Part shown: in pieces, positions 50,637 to 59,037 of the stretch
How positions within the stretch are numbered: position 1 is the stretch's first letter
How the letters are laid out: every line of letters begins with the position of its first letter
NCBI GenBank assembly: GCA_016182905.1
Contig: JACPFR010000025.1
Location: 23,923 to 87,922, forward strand
DNA length: 64,000 bases
From: Elusimicrobiota bacterium
GTDB taxonomy: Bacteria; Elusimicrobiota; Elusimicrobia; UBA1565; UBA9628
Direction: 5' to 3'
Position numbers and translations under genes: made by a program
Notes under the pieces: model-generated
The model's input: the letters and a program-made list of their open reading frames with translations, nothing else
Database searches by the model: none
Told to the model about the DNA's origin: nothing

Positions 50637-51940
50637 CTCGGGAGCAGGCGGGCCTGGAAGAGCGTCGCGAACCCGAGGAAGGCGAAGAAGCCGACGACGT
50701 CGGTGACGGTCGTCAGGAAGATGCCCGAGGACTGGGCGGGATCGAAGCCGAGGCGCTTCATGCCCAGCGGGATGACCGCGCCCGCGAGGCCGGCGCCGAT
50801 CATGTTGACGACCATCGCCAGGCCGAGGACGAGGCCCATCCACGGGTTGCCGTTCCAGAACCAGGCGCCCAGCGCGGTGACGATACCGATGACGACGCCG
50901 TTGACCAGGCCGACGGAGATCTCGAGCATGGTCAGGCGGAGCGCGTCGCGCAAGCGCACCTCGCCGATGACGAGGCCGCGGATGACGACGGAGAGCGACT
51001 GGATGCCGGCATTGCCGCCCTGGCCGGCGACGATGGGCAGGAAGACGGCGAGCACCGCGATCTTCCCGATCAGGTCCTGGAACATCGCGACGACGGCCGA
51101 GGCGAGGAAGGCGGTGGCCAGGTTGACGGTGAGCCACGGCAGGCGCTGGCGCACCTTGAAGAGCATCGGGGTGAACGCGCGCTCCTCGGCGCTCGCGCCG
51201 AAGAGTCTCTGCAGGTCCTCGGTCGCCTCCTCCTGGGAGGACTCGAGGAGGTCGGAGGTGCGCACGGCGCCGAGCAGGCGGCCCTGCGCGTCGACGACGG
51301 GGATCGACAGGTAGCCCTTCACCCTCGGCTCGGCGATCAGCTCCTCGCGGTCGATGTGCGCGGGCACGGAGACCACGTCGACGCGCATGATGGTCTCCAC
51401 GCGCGCGTCGTCCTCGGCGAGCAGCAGGTCGCGCATGTTGAGCACGCCGAGCAGGCGGCGGTGGTCGTCGACGACGTAGGCGTAGCTCTGCGGGTGCTTC
51501 GTGGCGGTGATCGTCTTCAGGCGGGCGACGACGTCGCGCACGCGCGCGTCCTTGGAGAAGGCGACGACGTCGGTGCGCATCACCTGGCCCGCGCTGTGCT
51601 CGGGGTAGGACAGGCGCTCCTCGAGCTCGCGGCGCCGCTCCGGGGTCAGCGAGGCGAGCAGGGCGCGGCGGGACTCGTCGGTGAGCGCGCGGAAGGCGTC
51701 GGCCGCGTCGTCGGCGTCGGCCAGGCCGAGCAAGGTCGCGGCGGGCTCGGGGACCAGGTACTCGTAGATCGCGGCCTCCGACTGCGGGTGCGCGCGGGCG
51801 AGCAGGCGCGCCGCGGTCTCCGGCGGCAGGGCGCGCACGACCGAGGCGGCGCCGCGCGGCGACAGCGACTCGAGCGCGAGCGCCGCCTGCTGCGGGTCGA
51901 CGTCGATGAAGCGCGAGATGACGGAGGAGGCGGCGTCCAT
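50633..51940 (-). CDS. mgtE: Magnesium transporter MgtE
   Basis: 435 residues: an N-terminal helical MgtE_N domain (about 1-130; LESLSPRGAASVVRALPPETAARLL), two CBS domains (about 135-255; VVDDHRRLLGVLNMRDLL, VVDAQGRLLGAVRTSDLL) and five membrane helices (about 280-430) with the conserved PIVAGQGGNAGIQSL selectivity segment. MgtE is a magnesium-gated channel of the inner membrane. Divergent from mcsA with overlapping promoter elements; translationally coupled to the FAH-family gene. Confidence 0.93.
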   Translation of the reverse strand: MDAASSVISRFIDVDPQQAALALESLSPRGAASVVRALPPETAARLLARAHPQSEAAIYEYLVPEPAATLLGLADADDAADAFRALTDESRRALLASLTPERRRELEERLSYPEHSAGQVMRTDVVAFSKDARVRDVVARLKTITATKHPQSYAYVVDDHRRLLGVLNMRDLLLAEDDARVETIMRVDVVSVPAHIDREELIAEPRVKGYLSIPVVDAQGRLLGAVRTSDLLESSQEEATEDLQRLFGASAEERAFTPMLFKVRQRLPWLTVNLATAFLASAVVAMFQDLIGKIAVLAVFLPIVAGQGGNAGIQSLSVVIRGLVIGEVRLRDALRLTMLEISVGLVNGVVIGIVTALGAWFWNGNPWMGLVLGLAMVVNMIGAGLAGAVIPLGMKRLGFDPAQSSGIFLTTVTDVVGFFAFLGFATLFQARLLPR

Positions 51941-51944
51941 GGGG

Positions 51945-51957
51945 AGTATCTTATAAT
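51945..51957. promoter_or_regulatory. Overlapping divergent -10 elements of mgtE and mcsA
   Basis: Plus TATAAT (51952-51957) lies 7 nt before the mcsA ATG. Minus TATAAG (51950-51955) or GATACT (51945-51950) lies 4-9 nt before the mgtE ATG. The only 24 bp between the two genes hold both, so transcription of one may hinder the other. Confidence 0.5.
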
Positions 51958-51964
51958 TAAACCG

Positions 51965-52303
51965 ATGGTCTGCCAGAACTGCGGAACGCGCGAGGCCACG
52001 GTGCTCGTCCAGACCGTGACCCACAACCAGGTGAAGAAGGCGGCGCTGTGCTCGCACTGCGCCGCGGCCGTCGAGCCCGAGGCGACGCTCGACGCGATGA
52101 TGGCGGCGCTGGCCGCCCTGCGCACGCGCGCGCCCGCGCCGCGCTGCCCCACCTGCAAGATCTCGTTTACGACGTTCCGCGAGTCGGGCCGCTTCGGCTG
52201 CCCGAACTGCTACGAGCACTTCCTCCCCCAGGTCCAGGACCTCCTGCCGCGGGTGCACGCCGGCGCCTACCGGCACCGCGGCAAGACGCCGGGGAGGCGC
52301 TGA
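51965..52303 (+). CDS. mcsA: McsA-like zinc-finger activator
   Basis: 112 residues with four CxxC pairs (MVCQNCG, CSHCAA, CPTCKI, CPNCYEHF), the zinc-binding layout of McsA. The usual C-terminal UvrB/UvrC-like helix is short or absent. McsA activates the protein-arginine kinase McsB, encoded 1 bp downstream. In Bacillus the pair marks proteins for ClpCP degradation. Neither ctsR nor clpC is next to it here. TATAAT 7 nt upstream of the ATG suggests a leaderless message. Confidence 0.82.
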   Translation: MVCQNCGTREATVLVQTVTHNQVKKAALCSHCAAAVEPEATLDAMMAALAALRTRAPAPRCPTCKISFTTFRESGRFGCPNCYEHFLPQVQDLLPRVHAGAYRHRGKTPGRR

Positions 52304-52304
52304 C

Positions 52305-53354
52305 ATGCAGCTGCACAACATGCTGCGCTTCAAGACGAAATGGGCCGAAGCCGAGGGGCCGCAGCACGAGGTCGTGATGTCCACGCGCGTGCGCCTGGCG
52401 CGCAACCTGCGCGGGCCGTTCCCGGGCCACCTCGGCCCGCACACGCTGAAGAAGACCCTCGACCACGCCTTCAACGCGCTCAAGCTCGCCGACATCAAGA
52501 ACGCGGCGTTCTTCAAGATGGGCGACCTGGACGGGACCGACCGGGAGTTCCTCGTCGAGAGGCATCTCGCCAGCCCGCTGCTGGCCGCGCACCCCTCCCA
52601 GCGCGGCGTCGTCGTCGGCGACGACGAGACGATCGTCGTCATGGTCAACGAGGAGGACCACTTCCGCCTGGCCGCGCTCCTGCCCGGGCAGCAGCTGCGC
52701 GCCGCGCACGCGAGCGTGGACCGTCTCGACGACCGCCTGTCCTCGGTATTGGATTTTGCGTTCCGGGATGATCTCGGCTACCTGACCGCCTGCCCCACGA
52801 ACCTGGGCACCGGCATGCGCGCCTCGTGCCTCGTCCATCTGCCGGCCCTGGGCATGACCGGAGCCGTCGGCAAGCTGCTCGACGGCCTGAGCCGGGCGGG
52901 GCTGATCGCCCGCGGCCTATATGGGGAAGGCACGCGCGTCGTCGGCGACTTCTTCCAGCTCTCCAACGCCACGGGCTTCGGGCGCACCGAGGGCGAGATC
53001 CTCGCCGCGCTCGAGAAATCCGTCGCCGCCGTGTGCGAGCGCGAGAACGAGGCCCGCGCGGCGCTGTCCGCCGGCTCGGCCCGGATCCGGCTCGAGGACG
53101 AGCTGCACCGGTCCCTGGCCTTGCTCGCCGCCGCGCGCCTGCTGTCGTTCGAGGAATGCCAGCACCACCTCTCGCGCGTGAGGCTCGGCCTGGCGATGGG
53201 CTGGAAGCTGCCGTCGGACCTGTCCGTGGTCAACGAGCTGACCTTGTCCACCCAGCCCGCCCACCTCGACCTGCTGGCGCAGAAGGACCTCTCCCCCCTG
53301 GACCGCGACGCCCTGCGCGCGTCCCTCGTCCGCCGGCGGCTCAAGGCGTCCTAG
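52305..53354 (+). CDS. mcsB: Protein-arginine kinase McsB
   Basis: 349 residues of the ATP:guanido phosphotransferase fold. Characteristic segments: VMSTRVRLARNLRGPFPG, VVVGDDETIVVMVNEEDHFRL, and LTACPTNLGTGMRASCLVHLPAL, where the Cys and Asn match the active-site loop. McsB phosphorylates arginine residues, in Firmicutes as a degradation tag. It forms an operon with mcsA. The final codons overlap an antisense lipoprotein gene. Partner ClpC must lie elsewhere, if present. Confidence 0.92.
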   Translation: MQLHNMLRFKTKWAEAEGPQHEVVMSTRVRLARNLRGPFPGHLGPHTLKKTLDHAFNALKLADIKNAAFFKMGDLDGTDREFLVERHLASPLLAAHPSQRGVVVGDDETIVVMVNEEDHFRLAALLPGQQLRAAHASVDRLDDRLSSVLDFAFRDDLGYLTACPTNLGTGMRASCLVHLPALGMTGAVGKLLDGLSRAGLIARGLYGEGTRVVGDFFQLSNATGFGRTEGEILAALEKSVAAVCERENEARAALSAGSARIRLEDELHRSLALLAAARLLSFEECQHHLSRVRLGLAMGWKLPSDLSVVNELTLSTQPAHLDLLAQKDLSPLDRDALRASLVRRRLKAS

Positions 53355-53946
53355 GCCGCCCCGGCCCGAAGCGCAGCTCCAGCAGGTACGGCGTGGTCTT
53401 CCCCGCGCCCTCCAGCTCGAGGATGCGCGCGTAGGCGGCCCGGGCGTCCGGCGGCGTGATCACCCGGAGCAGGATGTCGTTGGCCAGGTTCAGGCGCAGG
53501 AAGTTGATCTCCTCGCGGTCGGCGCGGCAGGTCATCTCCATCGCGGCCGCGTCGGCCGTCAGGAGGGGGCTGAACCCGGCCAACGAGGACGCCTGCTCGG
53601 GAGACAGGTTGTAGGCGACGGTCTGCTCGAGCACGCCGAGCTCCTCGCCGGCGTGGCCCGCGTAGGGCCGGGGCAGGTCGCGGACGATGGTCCGCTTCCA
53701 GGGGCCGTTGCCGTGCCAGACCAGGCGGCTGGTCCCCACCACGTCCGGGGCCCCGTAACGGGCGATCAGCAGACGCGCCGCCAGGCGCGACTTCTCCGAC
53801 CAGCCGGCGGACACGTCCTCGGCCAGGGCGCGCCGGCTCTCGGCGTCCAAAGCGGGCCCCCCGGCCGTCGTCTTCGCCGCCGGAACGCAGCCCGCCGCGG
53901 ACAGCAGCAGCGCCGCGGCGACCGCGAACTTCGATCGAGTGTTCAT
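53341..53946 (-). CDS. Putative lipoprotein, unknown function
   Basis: 201 residues from MNTRSKFAVAAALLLSAAGC, a lipoprotein signal peptide whose lipobox is LSAAGC. The mature domain contains RLLIARYGAPDVVGTSRLVWHGNGPWKRTIV and a helical C-terminus. Segments such as the ARYGxPD and WxxxGPWKR patterns are shared with uncharacterised diderm lipoproteins. The ATG at 53946 was preferred to 53952 because TACACT lies exactly 6 nt before it. It overlaps the mcsB 3' end by 14 bp. Confidence 0.75.
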   Translation of the reverse strand: MNTRSKFAVAAALLLSAAGCVPAAKTTAGGPALDAESRRALAEDVSAGWSEKSRLAARLLIARYGAPDVVGTSRLVWHGNGPWKRTIVRDLPRPYAGHAGEELGVLEQTVAYNLSPEQASSLAGFSPLLTADAAAMEMTCRADREEINFLRLNLANDILLRVITPPDARAAYARILELEGAGKTTPYLLELRFGPGRPRTP

Positions 53947-53952
53947 GTCCAC

Positions 53953-53958
53953 AGTGTA
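53953..53958 (-). promoter_or_regulatory. -10 box of the lipoprotein gene
   Basis: TACACT on the minus strand, 6 nt before ATG 53946. Confidence 0.5.
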
Positions 53959-54027
53959 GCCCCCCTTCCGAGCCCGCCGCCCTCAAAAAACCGTCAAATT
54001 ATCGAAGGAAAATCTCCCGGGGCGGGG

Positions 54028-54069
54028 TTGATATAGGTCAATCCCGCCCGGCGGGACTCGTGCTAGAAT
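54028..54069 (+). promoter_or_regulatory. CRP/FNR-type site and -10 box of pckG
   Basis: TTGATATAGGTCAA (54028-54041) is one base off TTGAT-N4-ATCAA and sits inside a larger GC-rich palindrome. TAGAAT (54064-54069) is 5 nt before the ATG. The palindrome centre is 29.5 bp upstream of the -10 start, as at ilvE, consistent with class II activation by a CRP/FNR-family regulator. Confidence 0.5.
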
Positions 54070-54074
54070 GGGCC

Positions 54075-55865
54075 ATGGTCAACATCAAACACGCCAAGCT
54101 CAAAGCCTGGGTCGATGAAGTCGCCCAGATCTGCACTCCGGACGCCGTCGTATGGGTGGATGGCTCCGAAGCCGAGAAGAAACGTCTCGAGAAGCGCGGA
54201 GTCGCCCGCGGCCAGCTGATCCCTCTCGACGAGGAGAAGTACCCCGGCTGCTTCTACAGCCGCTCCAAGTCCAACGACGTGGCCCGCACCGAGCACCTGA
54301 CCTACATCTGCACCAAGGACAAGGACGCCGTCGGCCCCACCAACAACTGGATGGCGCCCGAGGAAGGCTACAAGAAGGCGCGCGAGATCCTCAAAGGCTC
54401 GATGGTCGGCCACACCTTGTACGTCATCCCGTTCTCGATGGGTCCGGTCGGCTCCCCGTTCTCCAAGATCGGCGTCGAGCTGACGGACTCGATCTACGTC
54501 GTCCTGAACATGCGCATCATGACGCGCATCGGCACGGCGGTGCTCGAGCAGCTCGGCACGGACGGCGAGTTCGTCAAATGCCTTCACTCGAAGGCCGACC
54601 TCGACGCCAATAAACGGATGATCCTGCATTTCCCCGAGGACAACACGATCTGGTCCGTGGGCTCCGCCTACGGCGGCAACGCCTTGCTCGGCAAGAAGTG
54701 CCTGGCCCTGCGCATCGCCTCGTGGCAGGCGCGCAAGGAAGGCTGGATGGCCGAGCACATGCTCATCCTCGGCGTGGAGCAGAACGGCAAGACCGAGTAC
54801 GTCGTCGCGGCGTTCCCCTCGGCCTGCGGGAAGACCAACCTCGCCATGCTGATCCCGCCGGAAGGCCTCAAGGGCAAGGGCTACAAGATCTGGACCGTCG
54901 GCGACGACATCGCCTGGCTGCGCGTCGGCCCCGACGGCCGCCTGTGGGCCTGCAACCCCGAGGCCGGCTTCTTCGGCGTGGCACCCGGGACCAACTCCAA
55001 GACCAACCCGAACGCGATCAAGACGATGCAGAGGAACACGATCTTCACGAACGTGCTCCTGGGCGACGACCTGACCGTGTGGTGGGAGGACGGCGAGGGC
55101 GCTCCCCCCGCCTCCGGCACCAACTGGGAAGGCAAGCCCTGGAAGCCCGACTTCAAGGACAAGGACGGCAAGCCCCTGCTCGGCGCCCACCCGAACAGCC
55201 GCTTCACCGCGCCGGCCGGGCAGTGCCCGTCGATCTCCCCCAAGTGGGAGGACCCGAAGGGCGTGCCGATCTCGGCCGTCATCTTCGGTGGGCGCCGCGA
55301 GCGCCTGGCGCCGCTGGTGTTCGAGGCGCTCGACTGGGCCCACGGCGTCTACCTCGGTGCCACCGTCGCCTCCGAGCGCACCGCCGCGGCCGAGGGCTCG
55401 GTCGGAGAGATCCGCCGCGACCCGATGGCCATGCTGCCGTTCTGCGGCTACAACATGGGCGAGTACTTCGGGCATTGGCTCGAGATGGGCAGGAAGATCC
55501 CGAACCCGCCCAAGGTGTTCCACGTGAACTGGTTCCGCAAGGACGCGAAGGGCAAGTTCCTGTGGCCCGGCTACGGCGAGAACACGCGCGTGCTCGAGTG
55601 GATCCTCGCCCGCGCGCGCGGCGAGGGCAAGGCGGTCAAGACCCCGATCGGCTGGCTGCCGGCCCCGGGCGCGCTCGACCTGACCGGGCTGAACCTGTCC
55701 GACGGGGCGATGGACCAGCTCCTGGCGGTCAAGCCCGAGGAGTGGACCGCCGAGCTCGACAGCGTGAAGCCGTTCTTCGAGAAGTTCGCCGACAAGCTCC
55801 CCAAGGAGCTCTGGAACCAGTTCAACGCGCTGAAGGACCGCCTCAAGACGAAGGTCGCGGCCTAG
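54075..55865 (+). CDS. pckG: Phosphoenolpyruvate carboxykinase (GTP)
   Basis: 596 residues. GTP-PEPCK hallmarks: [12 protein letters not shown] (kinase-1a loop with the reactive Cys), [16 protein letters not shown], the guanine-pocket region [14 protein letters not shown], and [21 protein letters not shown]. It catalyses oxaloacetate + GTP to PEP + CO2 + GDP in gluconeogenesis, or the reverse during fermentation. ATG 54075 gives MVNIKHAKL; a GTG 15 bp upstream would remove the -10 box from its usual place. Likely under CRP/FNR-type control. Confidence 0.95.
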   Translation: MVNIKHAKLKAWVDEVAQICTPDAVVWVDGSEAEKKRLEKRGVARGQLIPLDEEKYPGCFYSRSKSNDVARTEHLTYICTKDKDAVGPTNNWMAPEEGYKKAREILKGSMVGHTLYVIPFSMGPVGSPFSKIGVELTDSIYVVLNMRIMTRIGTAVLEQLGTDGEFVKCLHSKADLDANKRMILHFPEDNTIWSVGSAYGGNALLGKKCLALRIASWQARKEGWMAEHMLILGVEQNGKTEYVVAAFPSACGKTNLAMLIPPEGLKGKGYKIWTVGDDIAWLRVGPDGRLWACNPEAGFFGVAPGTNSKTNPNAIKTMQRNTIFTNVLLGDDLTVWWEDGEGAPPASGTNWEGKPWKPDFKDKDGKPLLGAHPNSRFTAPAGQCPSISPKWEDPKGVPISAVIFGGRRERLAPLVFEALDWAHGVYLGATVASERTAAAEGSVGEIRRDPMAMLPFCGYNMGEYFGHWLEMGRKIPNPPKVFHVNWFRKDAKGKFLWPGYGENTRVLEWILARARGEGKAVKTPIGWLPAPGALDLTGLNLSDGAMDQLLAVKPEEWTAELDSVKPFFEKFADKLPKELWNQFNALKDRLKTKVAA

Positions 55866-55866
55866 C

Positions 55867-56103
55867 TCAGCGGGCCGGTTCGGCGCGCGCGGCCCCGGCG
55901 GCCGGGGTGTCCTCGACGGACCAGGACACCTTGGCCGACGAGGGCCGCTTCGGCTTCGCCTTCGCGAAAGCCGCCCTCAACGCCTCGATCCCGGCCGGCG
56001 CCGGCACGCCCGCGGCGTAGCCGCTCCACCCGGCGACGAGCGCGCCGATCAGCGCCAGGCGCCGCAGCGCCCGTCCGGCTTCCCCCGCGCTCCCCGCCCT
56101 CAT
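55867..56103 (-). CDS. Small exported or membrane-anchored protein
   Basis: 78 residues: a basic N-terminus, one hydrophobic segment (LALIGALVAGWSGYAAGV) and a Lys/Pro-rich tail (AFAKAKPKRPSS). The ATG overlaps the stop of the gene upstream (ATGA), so it is probably translated with it. The stop is 1 bp past the end of pckG on the other strand. No family recognised. Confidence 0.6.
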   Translation of the reverse strand: MRAGSAGEAGRALRRLALIGALVAGWSGYAAGVPAPAGIEALRAAFAKAKPKRPSSAKVSWSVEDTPAAGAARAEPAR

Positions 56104-56861
56104 GCCGCCGCCTCCGGGCCCGGGCGGCGCGCGCCGATCCAGACCAGCCAGGCCAGCGCGTAGGCCCACGGCGCGCAGAAATACAGGAACGGCAGGAACG
56201 CGAGCCCGGTCTCCACCGCCGCCCCGGCCCCGTTCGCCTCGTACGCCCGGTTGAAGCGCGCCGCGGCCCAGCCCGCGCGCCCGGGGAAGAACGCCTCGCC
56301 GCAGCGCGGGCAGGCGAACTCCAGACGCGGGCCGACGCGCTCGCACGCGGGGCAGGCCCGCAGCTCGCGGACGCACGGGCTGCCCCAGACGTGGAACACG
56401 GGGTCGGGCCGCTTGACGCACTCGATCTTCTCGAGCAGCTTCGCCTGCGGCCAGATCGCGTAGGCGAGGCCCCAGTACTTCAGGGCCAGGGGCCCGTCCT
56501 CGAGGGTCGAGTAGACGTCGCCGAGAAGCTCGAGGGAAGCGGGGTTGCGCGCGTCGGCCTCCAGCGCCCGCCGGCAGCCCGCGACGCGCTCGAGGACCTC
56601 GGCCGCGCGCCCGCCCGGGGCCGCCTCGTCGCCGATGATCGCCCGGACGCCCACCGCCGCCGCCAGGATCAGCGCCGCCGCGGCGGCCGCGGGCTCGCGC
56701 AGGACCGACAGCAGGAGGACGCAGACCAGGACCCAGAGGAAGTAGAGGAACCGCGGCAGGTTCACGTAGGCGAGGCCCGTCTCCGCGCTGCGGGCCACGA
56801 ACACGCAGCTCCCGACCGTCACGGCGAGCGCCCACGCCGACCAGGAGAGCAGGGCGGTCAT
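56100..56861 (-). CDS. Membrane protein with zinc-ribbon
   Basis: 253 residues. Hydrophobic N-terminus with two or three membrane helices (about 1-75), a helical TPR-like stretch (LEADARNPASLELLGDVYSTLEDG), a zinc ribbon (CPACERVGPRLEFACPRCGEAF, about 165-190) and two C-terminal membrane segments. A cytosolic zinc knuckle between membrane parts suggests a membrane adaptor. The ATG at 56861 was chosen because TACCCT lies exactly 6 nt upstream. Function unknown. Confidence 0.7.
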   Translation of the reverse strand: MTALLSWSAWALAVTVGSCVFVARSAETGLAYVNLPRFLYFLWVLVCVLLLSVLREPAAAAAALILAAAVGVRAIIGDEAAPGGRAAEVLERVAGCRRALEADARNPASLELLGDVYSTLEDGPLALKYWGLAYAIWPQAKLLEKIECVKRPDPVFHVWGSPCVRELRACPACERVGPRLEFACPRCGEAFFPGRAGWAAARFNRAYEANGAGAAVETGLAFLPFLYFCAPWAYALAWLVWIGARRPGPEAAA

Positions 56862-56867
56862 CACGCT

Positions 56868-56918
56868 AGGGTAAGCCGCCGCCGCGCCATTGTCAATCCC
56901 TGATTTTTCCCCTATAGT
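56868..56918. promoter_or_regulatory. Divergent promoters, including a strong plus-strand promoter
   Basis: Plus: TTGTCA (56890-56895), 17-bp spacer, TATAGT (56913-56918), 8 nt before the antiporter ATG. Minus: TACCCT (56868-56873), 6 nt before ATG 56861. The plus-strand element is one of the best -35/-10 pairs in the window and still leaves almost no 5' UTR. Confidence 0.65.
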
Positions 56919-56926
56919 ACCCTCCC

Positions 56927-58090
56927 ATGCCCGAACTCGACGTCGTCCGGTTCATCGCCGAGCTCCTCGCCATCCTCCTCAGCGCCAAGCTGTTCGGGGA
57001 GCTCGCCGAGCGCCTGGGACAGCCCGCGGTCCTCGGCGAGCTGATCGGCGGCGTCGTGCTCGGCACGGGCGTCTTCACCTTCTTCCACCTCAACGACCCC
57101 GCCCTCGCTTTGATGTCCGAGGTCGGAGTGATCCTGCTCCTCTTCGAGACCGGCATCCACAGCGACCTGGGCCAGCTGCTCAAGGCCGGCCCGACCGCCT
57201 CGGCCGTCGCCTCGGTCGGCGTCGTCGTCCCCTTCGCGCTCGGCTGGGGGCTGATGACCGCGCTCGGCCGCGGCGGCATGGAGGCCGTCTTCGTCGGCGC
57301 CGCTCTGACCGCGACCAGCGTCGGAATCACCGCGCGCGTCCTCTCCGACATGGGCAAGCTGCACCTGCCCGAGGCGCAGATCGTGCTCGGCGCCGCGGTC
57401 ATCGACGACGTGCTGGGCATCGTCATCCTCTCGGCGGTGCAGGGGATCGCCGTCTCCGGCACCCTGCAGTGGGCCGGCGTGATCAAGACGATCCTGCTGT
57501 CGGGAGGCTTCCTCGCCGCGGCGCTGTGGCTCGGCCCCTACCTGTCGGACGCCCTGGTCAAGCTCGTCCGCCGCATGCGCGTCCGGGGCGTCCTCGTCGG
57601 CCTCGCGACGTGCTTCGCGTTCGCGTTGGCCCTCGCGGCCCACGCCCTCGGGACGGCCATGATCGTCGGCGCCTTCACCGCCGGCATACTGCTCGCGCGC
57701 ACCGACAAGAAGGAGGACATCGACGAGACGATCCGGCCGGTGGTGGACGTGTTCGCCCCCGTGTTCTTCGTCATGGTCGGAGCCAAGGTCGATCTCGCCT
57801 TCTTCAACCCGCTCGACGCCGGGAACCACGCCGCCCTCGGGCTCGCCGCGCTGCTGATCGCCGCGGCCGTCGCCGGCAAGATGGTCAGCGCGCTCGCCGT
57901 CCCCGGCCGGAGCCTCAACCGCTGGGCCGTCGGCATCGGCATGATCCCGCGAGGCGAGGTCGGCCTCATCTTCGCGCAGATCGGGTTCACGGCGGGCCTG
58001 CTCGATCCCGCCCTCTACGCCGCCGTGGTGACGATGGTCATCGTCACCACCTTCCTCGCTCCGCCGCTGCTGAAGAAGGCCCTCGCCTAG
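56927..58090 (+). CDS. Cation:proton antiporter (CPA2/KefB-like)
   Basis: 387 residues with about 12-13 membrane segments. CPA2 features: GQPAVLGELIGGVVLG near residue 32, FETGIHSDLGQL near residue 75, and ALTATSVGITARVL followed by the ion-binding Asp pair in GAAVIDDVLGIVIL near residue 150. No C-terminal TrkA domain is present, so this is the short form. It exchanges Na+ or K+ for protons. Its stop overlaps the convergent GNAT gene. Confidence 0.9.
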   Translation: MPELDVVRFIAELLAILLSAKLFGELAERLGQPAVLGELIGGVVLGTGVFTFFHLNDPALALMSEVGVILLLFETGIHSDLGQLLKAGPTASAVASVGVVVPFALGWGLMTALGRGGMEAVFVGAALTATSVGITARVLSDMGKLHLPEAQIVLGAAVIDDVLGIVILSAVQGIAVSGTLQWAGVIKTILLSGGFLAAALWLGPYLSDALVKLVRRMRVRGVLVGLATCFAFALALAAHALGTAMIVGAFTAGILLARTDKKEDIDETIRPVVDVFAPVFFVMVGAKVDLAFFNPLDAGNHAALGLAALLIAAAVAGKMVSALAVPGRSLNRWAVGIGMIPRGEVGLIFAQIGFTAGLLDPALYAAVVTMVIVTTFLAPPLLKKALA

Positions 58091-58644
58091 AGGCCGGGGA
58101 CCGGGCGCGTCATCGCGCTGAGCTTGACGCCCGGCGCCGCCTCGACGACCGCCGCCGTGCGGAAGGCCATCCTCTCCCAGAACGGCGCGGCGCTCGGGCC
58201 GCAGATCACGTGCGCCGAGGGCACCCCCGCCTTCCTCAGCTCGCCGAAGAAGGTCCGCAGCAGGGCCGCGCCGGTGCCGAAGCCCCGGTAGTCGGCCGAG
58301 ACGTTCATGTGCAGGTGCGCCGGGTGCTCGGTCCACAGGCTCAGACGGACCGCCTGCGGGAAGAACTCGCGCGAGTCGGGCTGCGGCTGGAACACGCGCC
58401 GGCGCTCCTTCTCGAAGGACAAGGTGTCCGGGCAGCCGGTGAGGTAGCCGATCACCTTCTTGTCGACGACCGCGACCCAGGTCCAGTCCGGCCGCAGCTC
58501 GCGGTACGGCCCGATCCAGTGCTCGCCGAAGGCCTCGCGCTCGTCGTCGTCGACGGGCCGGCCCTGCCGTCCGGTGTCCGCGCACAGGTCCTTGATCGCC
58601 ACCCAGTCGGGCGGCCCCGCGCGGCGGATCGTCGGCGTCATCAT
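58087..58644 (-). CDS. GNAT-family N-acetyltransferase
   Basis: 185 residues with the GNAT core: TWVAVVDKKVIGYLTG (beta4), then ADYRGFGTGAALLRTF as the acetyl-CoA loop (Q/RxxGxG/A) and FWERMAFRTAAVV near the C-terminus. Such enzymes acetylate small molecules or protein N-termini; the substrate is unknown. Last gene of the hut-type operon. Two tandem ATGs (58644 and 58641) are possible; the first overlaps the preceding stop (ATGA). Confidence 0.85.
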   Translation of the reverse strand: MMTPTIRRAGPPDWVAIKDLCADTGRQGRPVDDDEREAFGEHWIGPYRELRPDWTWVAVVDKKVIGYLTGCPDTLSFEKERRRVFQPQPDSREFFPQAVRLSLWTEHPAHLHMNVSADYRGFGTGAALLRTFFGELRKAGVPSAHVICGPSAAPFWERMAFRTAAVVEAAPGVKLSAMTRPVPGL

Positions 58645-59036
58645 CTCGGGAGCAGCTTCTCGGCGATGAAGGCCGGCCCGACCAGGGCGTGCGCCAGGTT
58701 GTCGAGCAGCGCGGGCCGGTTCTTCTCATGGACCGCGTGGCCGTAGATCTGGAACAGCCAGCCGACGACGAACGCCGCGACGGAGGCCCGCAGCGGCGTG
58801 AACGCGCCGACGGCCGCGCACAGCGCGATGAACGCCGTCATGATCCAGCCGACGCGCCGGTTCCAGAGGAAGTAGACCGGCAGGACCAAAGCGGCAAGCG
58901 GGAAGAAGGACCCGATCTGCGTCCAGCGCACGACCGCGAACACGATCAGCGGGATGCCGATCATGTGCGAGCGGCGGTTGCCCTCGGTCCGGTGGGACGA
59001 GGCGTAATCGGCCGACAGGCGGGCGTAGTCGAGCAT
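58641..59036 (-). CDS. Mpo1-like (DUF962) membrane protein
   Basis: 131 residues. The DUF962/Mpo1 signature His residues are all present: YASSHRTEGNRRSHMIG at the N-terminus, QIYGHAVHEKNRPALLDNLAHAL near the C-terminus, with three or four membrane helices between. Yeast Mpo1 is an Fe2+-dependent dioxygenase that shortens 2-hydroxy fatty acids; bacterial members are uncharacterised. It begins 1 bp after ftcD and overlaps the GNAT gene. Its presence in this operon is unexplained. Confidence 0.87.
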   Translation of the reverse strand: MLDYARLSADYASSHRTEGNRRSHMIGIPLIVFAVVRWTQIGSFFPLAALVLPVYFLWNRRVGWIMTAFIALCAAVGAFTPLRASVAAFVVGWLFQIYGHAVHEKNRPALLDNLAHALVGPAFIAEKLLPR

Positions 59037-59037
59037 G

